A DNA stretch of 64,000 bases. It comes from Ficedula albicollis (Eukaryota; Chordata; Aves; Passeriformes; Muscicapidae). This document shows, in pieces, positions 23,889 to 37,123 of the stretch (positions are counted from its first letter, which is position 1; every line of letters starts with the position of its first letter). The translations under genes and the position numbers were made by a program. The notes below the pieces were generated by a model. That model was not told the origin of the DNA, did no database searches, and saw nothing but the letters and a program-made list of their open reading frames with translations. The stretch spans positions 1,009,878 to 1,073,877 of the forward strand of contig NC_021678.1 of assembly GCF_000247815.1 (NCBI RefSeq). The letters run 5' to 3'.

Positions 23889-26800
23889 ATTATCTTCTAA
23901 ACTTCCTTTTCCTTTTATTTGTGAGCCCAACAGAGTAGTAACTACACTGTGAAATGGATTTTAAATATTGGCATTCATTGTGCAATGTGTCCTCTGACCA
24001 GCATGTGGGGATATGCCCAAGTACTTGAAGAGAACATTGTATACCCACTACAATTTTATTCAAGGAAAAGTCACTTGGTATAACTGGATTAACACATGAA
24101 ATAAAAAATACATAAAGCATGAAACAACATACAGTGTTGCACAAATCTCAGCCTGTAATAGACATAGCTATTTTATTTTAAAGAATTATAATCCTAAAAA
24201 CAGATTACTGTAAATGGAATAATTCAAGTGTGTCTTCAAATAAAGTACAAGCCATACTTTCATTCCACTTATCATTTATCTTAGCAAATTTCCTTTTTTA
24301 TGCCAGAGAAGCCATATCCTACCTACCATGCCTTAGTACCTTATGGGATCCCCTTCTTGGAGCTGGGAACACATAGGCAGTGGGGAGAAGAGAATATCCG
24401 CTGTGTGTCACAGATGCAAAACCCAGTGAAAACAAGAAATAGAAATCTGCTTAATTTCAGGGAAGGAATTTATTTCCTTGTAAGTGCCTTAGCACTGAGG
24501 GTTTCCTATTACCATTGCACAGTCTTCTTATTGATGGTCACAACAAGCAGGAAACTATTTTCAGTTCCCCTGCCATTATTAAAATAGCAATGCTTGCCTA
24601 CTGCCTGGTGATAGCTGTCAGCACAATTGTACCCCAGTTAATCCCCCACTGAGATAATGCAAAAATGGGGAAATACTCAATCTAGGGTTAACTGATATGT
24701 AATTTATGCTTAATGACTAGAAAACATCTTTCAGTTAATATAGATGTTTTTGAAGGCTACAGTGTTATGGCATAAAACTTTCTGTATAGTTAGTAACAGA
24801 AACAGACTCTGCTCTCTGCTTCCATTTTCTCCTGGCAACAGCCAGGACATCCTTTATAAACTTTAATTCCATGCTTCAAACCCCTTTGCTTTATACTTTG
24901 ATGTGTCACAGACTACAGAAAATAGAAATGGGTGTCCAGAACAGCTGATAACATGAAATTAGAGACGTCAGCATTTTGCTGTGAGAAATTACCGACCTTT
25001 GTGTGAAGCCTTTGTGTGGAATATTCTTGATTAAGACAAAGAAAAAGCTTTAGAATGCAAATAGCCTTACAAACAAGGGATGGTCAGGCCCTTTTATGCC
25101 ATTTCAGTTTTACATTTCATCCTTAGGTTCTTCACAGTGTCCATGTAGAGAACTCACACACACTGAGAGTATGTTTTATATGCTCTGCCACTTCATAGCT
25201 GAGCGTTTGTAGTTCTCTCTCTGCCCACCCTGCTCACAAACAGTTCTGTTTAGCTCAAATGCAAATCTGCTTACCAGTAAGACCAATTATTTATTAACTG
25301 ATGGCAATGTGCTGAAACAACCTGAACAGTTTTTGTGCCCTGTTTGTGAACATAAATCACTATACAAATACTGAACTGACAAGATTGCAAATTCTGTGGC
25401 TAACTCGAGGCATCTGATAAAGGGAGCTGGTTAAGGGGAAACTGAGGAGACACCTTCAAATTAAGATAAGCCAAACCAAGAACCTCCAACCCCCCACTCC
25501 CCTCATCCTCTCAGGCCACCGACTGTAGGTGAAATAGCCAAAGGGAAGCTCTTAATCATAGGATGATGGATGCAAAGGGAATGAAAAAGGAGTGAAGGGT
25601 GAGGATGAGCTCTGGACATGAAGTCTGTAACGAAGGAAATGAGCTGCCCTTTGTCTCAGGGATGAAGCTCTTGCATTCACAAACCCTTGGGGGGATCCAG
25701 TGTCCCCAGGCCCACACCAGCTGGCTCTGAGTGACTCCCCTGTGCCCTGGCAGTATGGCAGAAGCCACACAAGAGCTGAGGCACCTGCAGGTTGGGGCTG
25801 AAGATGCTGAACATTTTTGAGCATCCTACACAGAGGGTTGGGAGTGCAGCCCCTTCCCACATGGGGCATATTTTCTTCCTACTGAAGTGATGTTTCGCAC
25901 TATTACATGTATTTTTCTGTTATAAATAGATCAGCAGGCCAAGTGCTAACCAAGCACCAGGAAATTCCTATGTAATTTTTTTGGTTTTTTGGTTAGGAGC
26001 TGGATGCTGAGACACCCATTCCCATGTCATTAAACTGGGTTTTGGTCAGGCCAAAACTGACCTTTGATTTTTAAGGTGCAATCCTACAGGAACACAACAT
26101 CAATAATTGAGTGGGCTGTGTCCTGCAGAGACCAATTTGGTAACACGCTGAACCTCAGCTTATAAAATAGCTGCAAGTGGTGCCACATGCTGCTGATTCT
26201 GACATGACACTGTGTCTTTGCACGGCAGCATGATGAAGCACCCTAAAATTAGCCTTCTTACTATTTGGTAAAGAGCAGGCAGAAAGGTAGCAGCCTGCAC
26301 TGAGGAGAACAAAGAGGCACAGGAGAGGACCACGACTGAGGCTCACACACAGCCTGGCCACAACACCTCATGGTGAGCGCTCCTGGCTTCTCTGAAATTT
26401 CCATGTTGGACTGTTTAGTGTCATTTCTTATCCCAAGCACAGGCTGACCTGATTGGGAAGAAAGAAAGGTGCTCATGTAAACAGAGGTGGGGAGGAGAGA
26501 CCTGTTCTCTCAGGGGGATTGGGATTCAGCAAAAGGAAAGCTGTGAAAATTACATGGTCTCTTTTCTGAGGGGTGTGGTGGGAGCTGGCATTTAATTCAC
26601 AGAACTAAGTTTGTTTTTACTGGAATATAACTGGGAATGGAAGAAAAAAATGGGCTGATATGAAAATCGGAAACAACATGATAAAGTCCCTTTCTATTGA
26701 GCCAAACTGATTTTTTCCTGATACTCCTGATCTCTACCTGACTTACTGAATGATAAAGTCCTTTGCTTTAGGAGTGTGATTTGAGAGCAAAAAAAATCCA

Positions 26801-29800
26801 ACTTCCAGGCAGAAGGAAAATAGGGGTGTGGATGTGTTTGTGTAGGAGAACAGAAATAGCAGAGGAAAAGATCCTAGACCAGAGTAAGGCTTGCAGATGA
26901 GGAGAGAAAAGAAACTGTGAGGAAACATTTGAATATCAAGCCATGAAAGGGGGAAGGAGGCACAGCACAGGCTCCAGGAAGCAGAAGACCCCCCAGCAGC
27001 TGGGTGTGACAGCCTGTGGCACGTGCCTAAACAATTGTCAGTACATGCTGTTTTCTCTATTCCTGTGGTGGCACTCTGCAAAGAATAGCTGGGAAGAAAA
27101 TAACACTGGGGCATAAACTGTGACTGGTATATTCAAACTACATACAGCTGTTTCTGCTATTAGTTATCACTCAGAAATATGGCACTGTTTTGCAACACAG
27201 ATATTTTTGTTCAGTAAAGATGATTGGACAGTAGTCTGCAGCTTTTGTAATTTAATTCAGGACAATATTCATGATTTCATGTGTATTACCAAAACCCAGA
27301 GAGACATGATTCTGTAAAATCTCTTTTGTGCTGTTAGCAACCAACAGATATTTGGTGAAGCACTGACTAAATATGTCAAAGTGGGACTGAATCTATGACT
27401 ACAGTACAGGACATCATAAAGGGGATTAAATATCACAGTGGTCAAGGAATCTTGGACAGATGGAAAATTAAATTTCTCTTGCAGATGTTGTTAAGGAGTT
27501 CCACAGAAATTGTATGTGAGCAGTCAGAGCTTGGAGTCCTTGAAGGACTCTAACTCTTAATTTTCTATGATGTAAGTCTCAACCTTGGCATTACAATAAA
27601 AATTAATTTAAAAAAACTTTGGAGACAGAAGGTGAGCTGAGCAATCAAATCCTCATAACTGTGTGAAAAATGGAATCACTGCTGCTCCCTGCACAAAATT
27701 CCTACGTAGAGAAACCCAGTGGCTCCTCATGTTCCCAGAGGTCTCCTAAGTCAATATTTATTTAGGAAAGAAAAATTGCCACAAAGTTGTAATCTTTTGT
27801 TTCTGTTTACTGACACTAGAGTGGTGCAAAGTGTTCCAATTTTGTTGTTGATTTTTTCAGTGTGAGTGATTTGGATGCTCCTATTTCACTGCAGAAGACT
27901 TTGGGTCCATGTTTTTGGGATAATGTTTCTTTGTTTATTTGGTCTACCAGCAGAGAACAAGCTGCTTCCATTTAAAACTTCAAGCTTGAAAGGGGAAGCC
28001 AAAGCAACTGTATATCCTTTGGAAGCAGCACCAGTAGAGCAGCCACGTGTGCCAAACCTCCATTGCATTTAGCTGTGCTTTTTTCTTGGATAGGGAAGGA
28101 GGTAGCAGTGATTCATCACCTATGTCTGCCTGATGAAGGCCTCCTTGTCATTAATGTCAGCAAGTCACCAGCACACCACTAAATACTGCTCCCAGTCAGA
28201 AATGATCATTTCAGGGGCACTGCATACTCCCCACCTTACACAGTGATACTCACTTTTATAGAGCAATAATACAGAGCTGTTTTCAGCTCCTGGTCAAAGT
28301 TCTAGAGCAGCAAAATTACTCCTAAACATACAGAGACATGAATTTGAGAGTAGTCCTGGAGCTTGGGACCCTGGAGATTGAAGTGAGACTGCTCCTGAGT
28401 GTCTCAGGAAAAGACAGAGCATTTCAAGAGTGTCCAACTGACACAGCAGCTTCTGCTCACCCCATGACCCAGGGGAGACATCCAAAACCAGACAGATTCC
28501 AAGACAGGCAGCTTGGAACACCAATTTCCTCAGAAAACAGTTACACATAACATTTTAGCCAGTAGACTTGTCAAAAAATATTGTGCCCAAGTGGGATATA
28601 ACTTCTGCAGTTACAAACAATTCAATAAAACACTATTAGGTGCTTCTGTAGCAAACTCAGCCAGGCAAACTGGCTTTTTAACAGCCAGTATCAATATTAC
28701 AAATTCAATTCCTTTGATCATAACTTCTTTTCTTTTTTTAATAAAATGAAGGAAAGGAATGCTTATTTGTCTCATGAACAAGTGGCTGCTTTGTAGCAAG
28801 CAGTATTAGGATGAAAAATCCCTTTTCTGAGAGGCAAATTATGTGGTCTCTATCATTTTTCCTGACCTCTTGTTCAAATTTGAGCTTCTAAATAGCTCAT
28901 CACCACTATAAACCTGTTTGTGCTGTCCTCTGTGTTTATAATAACCATAAGCATTAAAATAGTCTGTTCATAACTACAACAGTCCTGCAGAATTATAATA
29001 GGCAAGGACCTGGAAATGTTCCATTTATAGCCACTACAAACAGTTGTAATTTCCAGGGCATTGTATCAGCAATGACCCCTCAAGAATCCAGTATTTGGGA
29101 TTAAAGTGTCTGGACACTTTCAAGTCAAACTTATGAGCATGGTTATCTTTTGGCAAAGTTTTAGTTTAGGATAGTTAATGACAACACATACAGTTTTAAA
29201 ATTTTCGTTTTTGAAACTTCCCACACCAGGATTTTTCCAGCTAATTTTGACTGGATACAGAACTATTTGCCCAAGTAACAACAAAACAGATACTGTTATT
29301 ATAAATTATTTCTAATGTTTTCTAAAAAACCCACAGCAAATTACAAGAAATACCATTTGACACGTGGAATTAAATGGATTTTAAAATGCAATTTAAGTGA
29401 ACATATTTTGAAGAGAAATTCAAAAGCTCAAGGATTACCAAATAAATTTATGTTTATAGCTATATTTCAAGAAACTTATAAGTTTTGAAAATTAATTTTT
29501 GAGAACTTAAAAGGTTCACATGGCATGCTTGACTCTGCTATAATTCCTTTGGACATATATTGATCAACATAAAGAGAATAAAACCAGAGACTAGTAATAT
29601 ATTCCTCATCAAATCTTTTCTGATGTAAACCTTTGGCCTCCTCAAATCCTGCATCTTAGGATCTAGACCAGAGAGATCTTTACATCTCTGCAAAAGATCC
29701 AGTTATAAACACTGTGATTGAGACTTTCTGAACTAAGTGTATGTCTTCAAAATACGTACTGTCATTTTCAATAAATGAGTAAAGATTTAGGTGACTGCCT

Positions 29801-31379
29801 CTAGTTATTTTAACATCAAACTCTTGGCCAGCATGAAGGTAAACACTTTAAATGGGAATATACAAGTGGATCTACACAGGCAAGTCCTTAGATTTTCAAC
29901 AAAAACGTAATAAAATCTAAAGCTTATATTTTTAACTATTTAGTGAAAATATAGTCTTGGTCTTTATTTCCTGTCTTTGACCTCCCAAACTAGTAAATAT
30001 TTATTCATAAAACAGATGTTTTCTTGATTTACCATGCTGTCCTGATTTTACATTAAGAGCACTATGTCTAAAATGTAATTCAAATGTTGAATTTCCACAG
30101 CCCCACGTCACCAATTAAGCATGCCAGAAAGGTTTTGTTGTGCTTTAAAAGGCATTTGCTAATCAGATTAAATGAAAAACACTTACCATATCTGCAATTT
30201 CCTGCCAAGTATCACAGTTTGAAGTCTTCCAATATTCTTCCTTTTCTGAAGAAAAAAAAATGTGAGACATTTAAAAAAGGATTTCCAAAGGCACCCTAGC
30301 CAGAAAGAGAATTCCTTTCTCTAACTGGTGGCATAGCACAAGGCATTAATATATATCACTGATGTACCAGTTGGTCTAAACTTGGCTTGTAATATGCATG
30401 GCTTATCAGATCACAATGTATTTTAAATGCTGTGATAGACCTTTTGACTCCTTCTGTTGAGTAAATAATGTTCTGACTGCTATGAAATTAGATGGTTCTG
30501 GAGACTGAGGACTGAGTACCACTGACCTGGGAAAGAATTCATTGATATTTCTGATTACAAGGTGATTTATTTGAAATAAATTAGAGGTCTTATTTAAGGT
30601 CCCAAAAGAAAGGGCATGTCCTCCTTTCTTTTTCTTATCCTCACTCTTTCTGTGTCTTACATGCTTGTGAAAATGTCACCTTTGGCAGAGCTAACCATCT
30701 GCTTGGCCTGTCAGAATGGCCAGTACCTCACATTGTTGTTGCTCTGAGGGAATTTTCTGGGTCATGATCATGTAAGTGAGCTTTCATTACCTGAATGCCA
30801 TTTGTTTTTCAGCTAAATAGAATGATTCTGATACTGATGGTGTTTCACAAGCTGGTACTGACAATTTCTTTTAATCCTCATCTCTGTCACTTCTGAAAGT
30901 TTGCTTGTGTTTTGACACGAAAGATCTTTTATTTAAAATTAAATCTATTAAACGAAATATTAATAGATGTTAATATAATATAATCATATATATAATATAT
31001 AATAACATTAAAGAGCTGTATCCCTGAACACCCCTGGCATTCTAAAGCTTCATCAGTATCTACAGATAACATTTTGCAGTGCATCGTCATACACATTTTT
31101 ACAAATTCTGTCATAATGCAAGTCAGTTTAGTGTTCCAATGCAACATTTAAAGTGGGAAGGTGACTCAGTGGCCTGAGGGAAGGCGTTCCAGACAGATGA
31201 GGCAGCACTGGGGACAGAGAGCCAGAGTCACCGGGAGGGGCCGGTAAACTGATCTCAAGCGTGCACAGAGAGGTGACACCAAAGTGCTGGGAAACAGCAA
31301 ACTCCAGCCATCTAACGGGAGTCACGGCTTGGGGGTGATGTCCTAGCTGTGTTTTACATCCAAAGGGCTCCAAGCAGGC

Positions 31380-31580
31380 ACATTCCCAAAGCCCTGGCGC
31401 CCCTGCCGGGGCTCTCGGCCGTGCCGGGGCGCTCGGAGCCCGGCAGCTCGCCCAGCGCTGGGCACGCAGCGATGCCCGGCCCCGCGGGCCGCGCCCGGCG
31501 CTGTGCGCTGGCACCGACTCGGCGCCGCGCTGTCCTGCTGCCCCCCTGTGTCCAGACCAGGGGTTCCCTGGAGGTGCGCC
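31380..31580. promoter_or_regulatory. Isolated CpG-rich patch, function unknown
   Basis: About 200 bp with dense CG dinucleotides (GGGGCGCTCGGAGCCCGG, CCCGCGGGCCGCGCCCGGCG) in otherwise AT-rich DNA. Open frames of 138 codons (+) and 213 codons (-) cross it, but both are explained by low stop frequency in GC-rich DNA. It could be a small CpG island serving a distal MYPN or non-coding promoter, or a decayed insert. There is no exon evidence. Confidence 0.35.
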
Positions 31581-33548
31581 TGCAACCCGGCCTGCCCAGC
31601 TGTGATACGCTCTACACAGGCTCTGCTTCCCGGGGAGCTGGAAAATCCTGTCGCATTTTAGCGAGCTGGTACCAGACCTTGCTCTCCTGCCACCAAAGCC
31701 ACGCGTTTCTATGTAATCCACCCAAGCAAGCTCTTGTCTCCCGCCAGTTCTGGTCACCCCAGTGAACAACCACGCTGCTGTTCTCCAGACTGTTTATCCG
31801 AGTCTACCTAGCTGAGGTGGTTCAGAGAGGAGCTGATAAACACTGAAACTCCCATCTGAACGTGCCTGGGAAGCAAGAGGCCTCAAGAAATTATTTTCAA
31901 AATGCAGGTTATCCATGGATGCTCTCTTTCTTATTTTCACCTACCAAGAATTTAAGACATTCTAGTTAAGGGTGTATCTTGTGAAGTACAATTCTGACAA
32001 CTGAGTTATTGAATGTTTTGTCCTATTAAACATCTGATAGAGCTGGTATTTTGGACAGTTTTGCTTGTCTAGAATAGGTTCAAAAGCCTCTGATGCTCAA
32101 AACCATTCATTCTGGGCTTGAGTTCTCTAAAATCCTAAGGGTCCTGATCTGAGCTGCCTCAGTCTCCTGCCACCTGCCCAGCCCTCTGGGGTTAATTTGT
32201 TGTGGGCCTCAGGGTCTCTAACACAGACCAAACAACACTGAAAAGACACTACCTCTAAGCAGAAAATAGACACTGAAGGTATCTATATATTATATACAGG
32301 GTACATAAGCTCTTAGTTCAGACAGAAGATTCTTTGAGCTTATTTTCCTGATTACCATGCAACTCACATTAATCGAATTTCCACAAATAACAGCCACATT
32401 TTGTTTTGTTCTTTTATGTTAAAACCACTTGTAAATAGACTTTCGGTGAAATCTGCCTGTTCTTTCAGGGTTTGGGAATTTCTTTGCAAGGAGCCTGGGT
32501 TAAATTCTGCTCTCTGTTCTACATGTATGAAGCCATTTAAGTGATAAGAATAAGGAGTGAACTGTAAATCTCTGTTTGACAAATGTGTAATTGGAAATAG
32601 AGACTGTGGTTACAAAACATGCCTCCCTGGACTGACTCTTAATCCACTTTTAACAATATAATTCAGAACATGTTGTTGTGTTAATCTCAACCCCCCAAAG
32701 TCAAAAGCATCTGTGTTCCTGCCTCTGGACAACAGTAAGAGGTTAACAAAGGCAGACACTGTAAATGTCATATCTACTCAACATCAACGTAATATCAACC
32801 ACAGAAATAGCTACCAGGAGAAAAAAAATCTAACTTTTCTACAAGTAACACAAGAAGAAGTCTAAATAATCAAAGTATGAAGTATATAATATGGCTTTCA
32901 TGGTAGATTTCCTTCAGATTTAGTTAAGCAGATATTGCCACACTTTGTACCAGCCACTCTGACAGCGTGTTCAGCTGGTACTAATTATGGCTATGACTAT
33001 CCTTATTCTATGTTTTGGAGATGTATGTCCTAAAGAAGGGGAAAACAAATTGAAACTGGTGGGCCTATGTTAGTGCCCTCCCTTACACTGAGTCCCAGGA
33101 AAACAAGTGCAGAGGTGTGTCAGCTCCAGCCAGATGTTGCACACCTGTACCACATCAGGCTGAGGCAGTGCCAGCCAGGGCTGGTTCTGTTGGAGACACG
33201 AAACAACACAGCAGAATTAGCCTTGACTGCTGCCCCAGGGTCCTATCCACAACAAGAGAAGGAAAGACAGGAAAGACAAGAAATAGTGATAAAGTAAAAG
33301 AAGACAGGGAAGGAGTCATAATAGGAAGGCAAATCTCACATCTCACAAAGTGTCCCAAATTAGGTGAAGACACTAGAATTGGCATTATCAGATCCTTTCT
33401 ATGGGCTGTTTGGTCTAATCATGCCTTGAAATCAAGATACTGAAATCCTATAGTGCCAAAATAGATCCCACAGTCTCTGGTGATGCTGTGAGCAGTAACC
33501 CTGACTGTAAATCTCACTCTCTTCCATCAAGCTGGTTGCTTGGCATCA

Positions 33549-33608
33549 GTGTCAAATCAAGCTTCCTCCTGCTTCACTGTGTCAAATCAAGCTTCCTCCT
33601 GCTTCACT
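33549..33608. repeat. 30-bp tandem duplication
   Basis: TGTCAAATCAAGCTTCCTCC plus TGCTTCAC occurs twice, offset 30. Confidence 0.95.
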
Positions 33609-36600
33609 TGCCCAAAGAAAGTCATAAATGGAAGAGCACATACCCAGTAATCAAACCCAGCTTCTGGGTTATTAGTTTTAATCACTGTTTTCTGATCTGG
33701 TGTTTCTGTCAATTATTAGACATAGTCTCCAAGACATTAATCATATAGATAGGAGTCCTCATTAATTTCATCTCAATTTCTAAATTATTTTTAAAACCAA
33801 TCTGATGAAAGAGGTTGCATCAAACTTTTGCTTTCTGGGTCACTGCCAGTCTCTGTGTGCTCTATGAATCACTGAGGTCTGAGGTGCTGGTATGAGCCAA
33901 ACTCTGCACCCAGACATGGTGGTTACTGCCAGGGGATCCTACTCAGCCACAGCAGCCTTTCCAGGGAGAGCTCATGTATGCTCTATTTGAACCAGAAGGG
34001 GAAACTATCCACTTTAAAATCAGAATGCTAGCAGCTTGTAAATGTCGGTTAGATATCCCAACATTAAAAATAAAAAGTAAATTCCCTTGGAAAAGAAAGA
34101 ATGTAGGAGAATCTAATGAAAATATTGACTGTACAGGAACAGCAAAATGCCTGTGAACACTCTTTGCTAACTCTTTAGTATCACAGGCAGATTTGAAAGG
34201 CTGATATTTATAAGATAATATTGTACAATGGCTAATAACAGACAAGAAAAAAGCCATTATTTAAAATAAAGACATGGTGTTCTCCATGTTTTTTAAGGCA
34301 GGGAACCTGCCTTAAAGAACCTGACACTTTTACAACTGAGTAGAAACTTTTTACAAAGAAAGAGATTTTACAAATCAGCTATTACAATTGCCACCCATAA
34401 CATCAATTACTCCATGTTCTGGGGATTATCTATCTTTCTAACATTTGTCAGCTGTACCTTGTCTACTGCAACAAAGCAAACTACTGGTATATTTTAACCT
34501 ACTGAAAAAAAATACGGATGTAGATGGAACACTGGGGTACAAGAGATTGTGGTTCTGTGTGGATGACTGGAAGATTGCTTTCATTACTATTGTTAAAACT
34601 TCCTGGAAAAGTCTGACTCTTCTGCCATTGATGACAGTGACAGAACAAACTCGGATTTCATTAGAAACAGGCTTTCATCTAAATAATGACTGAGACTGAA
34701 AAATTCTCTGGTAACACTTGGGCAATCCTCAGATGCAGCGAGGATTGAAGCTGCCCTGTGCAATGATCAAGTCTGGTTTGGGCTGGGTGCAAAAGAAACA
34801 GGCACTCAAAGAGTGTTTTAGCATTATTATTTGTACTTTCTATAGCAAAGAGGTACCATTTCTATCATCCTTCTAATATGTCTCCACTTCTAAAATTAGA
34901 ATCCAAATTAGGATTACACAATACCTGGCAGACTCATGCTAAGAGATGTGCTGCATAGTGATATGAATAGAAAATACCCAACTCATCTTACACAAGGTTT
35001 GTAAATCACTTGAAATAGCTTTTCCAGGAACATCCAGAAATTTGCCATTAACACTTTTCTTACCAAAGGAATAACGGCCTTAAGATAATTTATTGAAGTC
35101 TATAGAAGACAAATAGGGCTTGCCACTGCTGTTCAAATTAGCCAGCCTTTAATTGTAGTTATTAAAGCAGCAACAGTCACTGATGCTTTGAGAAAAGACA
35201 TCACTGCTCTTGCACAAAGCTGCACAGGTAGGGAGCAATTCACTGCCCTTGGAACAGCCCAGTCTGACAAAAGGTAAAGTGGGTATTTAATGAGCCAGCA
35301 TTCGTAGTTGCCCAGCAGAATGGTCACAGCCTGAGCCTCTCTTCTGCAGGTACTCCTTCAGCCCACCACAACAAACTTGGCTAACACACTATTACACACT
35401 ACCCATTAGAAAGAAATCAGATCAGCCTTGGGAAGAGCAGGATCAGTGATTGGTGGGATGCAAACCAGGAGTGGGCAGTAAACATTTGCTCCACAGGGCT
35501 CTGGAGAGATCTCTGCAAAACCACTGGAACTTGAATGCCAAGGGCCTTAAGGAAGTTTCAAAAGAAATGGCATGTCTCAATTCTCATTTAATGGTTCAGC
35601 ACATGCCATTAATAGAACAGTATTAATTTCAGCCTAATATCCAGAAAATCAAGTATTTTCCATTTACGATCAATCTGTAGGTTTTGTAGGACAAATACAG
35701 TCAGATAATCCTACTGAGGAGTAACAGCCAACCAGCCACATACAGAGTTCCATTTTAAACTCACTTCTTGTGAGTCTTGTTTGAGCTTGTGAAGGTAGTT
35801 TGGGCTTTGACAGCCAAGATCTGGAGAGAAATAGTGCTCATGTGATTTATTCTAGGACACCATGCCTTGTTCTTCTGCCAGCCAACAAAGACAAAAGGAC
35901 ATAAAGCTGGAGGTCATCATACTTTGAAGTGCTTTTCTTAGTGTTCAGCAGGCAAAAGTCTGATTTCAATTTTTTCTATAAATGCAGACAGAGGAGCCAC
36001 ATTATTTTCATGGGCTTTAGACTGTTACTTACAAACTAGTGAGTCTGAAATTCTCTGGGGCTGCTCTATCAAAATGCCAGCTCTGCAAGACCTGGCCCAT
36101 TCACTGTGTATGCTCCAACTTTTTGTGGTTCCTGAAATTTTTGGCCTTGTACTCTCTGCTATTACAATGGTCTGTCTGCCACAGTAAAGGCTCCTTACTT
36201 TTTGTGGTTTCTCAATGCTGTATTTTCTACATAACCCTGAGCTTATTTGTGGCTCAGATTATTCAATGATTTTGCAATTCTAACATCTTAAACTCTGTCT
36301 TAAAGTAGAAATTTTTCATATTTTATTATCAGCTTGAATAATTTTGCTTATCATGCACAAATAGCACAAACAGCAAGACTCCATGGTAATAATTGCATCC
36401 CAGCAGAACTCCCCATAGGTTTGAAATTATTACCAGACACATCAGAACTTCATTTTCGGGCTGCAGACTTTGTAGCCCAGACATCTACAGACACTGTCCA
36501 AACTACAGCAGCACAGGGTAAAGTATCAACAGGCAGCTCCTGCCAGCACTGTATGGCTCACATCTACTGTTACAGACCCTATAAAGAATATCTTAGATCT

Positions 36601-36725
36601 CTATTCCAGGTATAAAGTTACATCAGACATCACTCAGCCCATAAAATGCCTCACCTGTGCCCAAAAGAACCTTTCCTTATCTTCACCACAAATCCATGCT
36701 CGTAAGGTACTCTGACAATGGTTTT

Positions 36726-37123
36726 TGTGCTGGTTTTTGCTGGGGCAGAGTTGTTTTTTTCCACAGTAGCTGTGCTTTGGGTTTGTGCTGGAAGCAGTGC
36801 TGGTAGCACAGGGGTGTTTTGGTCATGGCTGGGCAGAGCTTGCACAGAGCCAAGGCTTTTCTATCTCTCAGTCCACCCCACTAGCAAGGGGCTGGGGGCA
36901 CGAGGGGCTGGGAGGGGACACAGCCAGGACAGCTGAGCCCAGTGACCCAGGGGATGTCCCAGAGCATGTGGGGCCAGGCCCAGCACAGAGCTGGGAGGAG
37001 AAGGACATTCCAGGGACATTCAGAGTCGTGGAGTTTTGTCTTCCCATGTCACCATTACATGGGATGGGCCCCTGCTCTCCTCCTGGGGATGGATGAACCT
37101 GCCCAACCATGGGAAGTGGGGAA
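36726..37123 (+). mobile_element. LTR of avian endogenous-retrovirus type, 5' portion (split by CR1)
   Basis: Begins TGTGCTGGTTTTTGCTGGGG and resembles, from memory, a common ERVL-type LTR of bird genomes: AGTTG, CACAGTAGCTG, GGGGACACAGCCAGGACAGC, then GGGAAGTGGGGAATG. It breaks off where CR1 sequence begins and the matching 3' part resumes about 2.6 kb later at 39733. No retroviral coding region is adjacent, so it is probably a solo LTR. A flanking target duplication is not evident. The family name should be confirmed with a repeat library. Confidence 0.6.

Larger units (their letters stand above)
23091..36725. other. Intergenic stretch, no supportable coding exon
   Basis: About 13.6 kb of mostly AT-rich sequence between the HERC4 promoter and the LTR. 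It contains short duplications at 23761-23888 and 33549-33608 and a CpG-rich patch near 31.4 kb. Open frames up to 213 codons were inspected and none resembles a known family or has a partner exon. It may contain the MYPN non-coding first exon or distal regulatory DNA, which I could not pinpoint. Confidence 0.6.

Noticed and set aside
31128..31769. 213-codon frame (-) and overlapping 138-codon frame (+)
   Set aside because: Both cross the CpG-rich patch where stops are rare; no family resemblance or flanking exon was seen.
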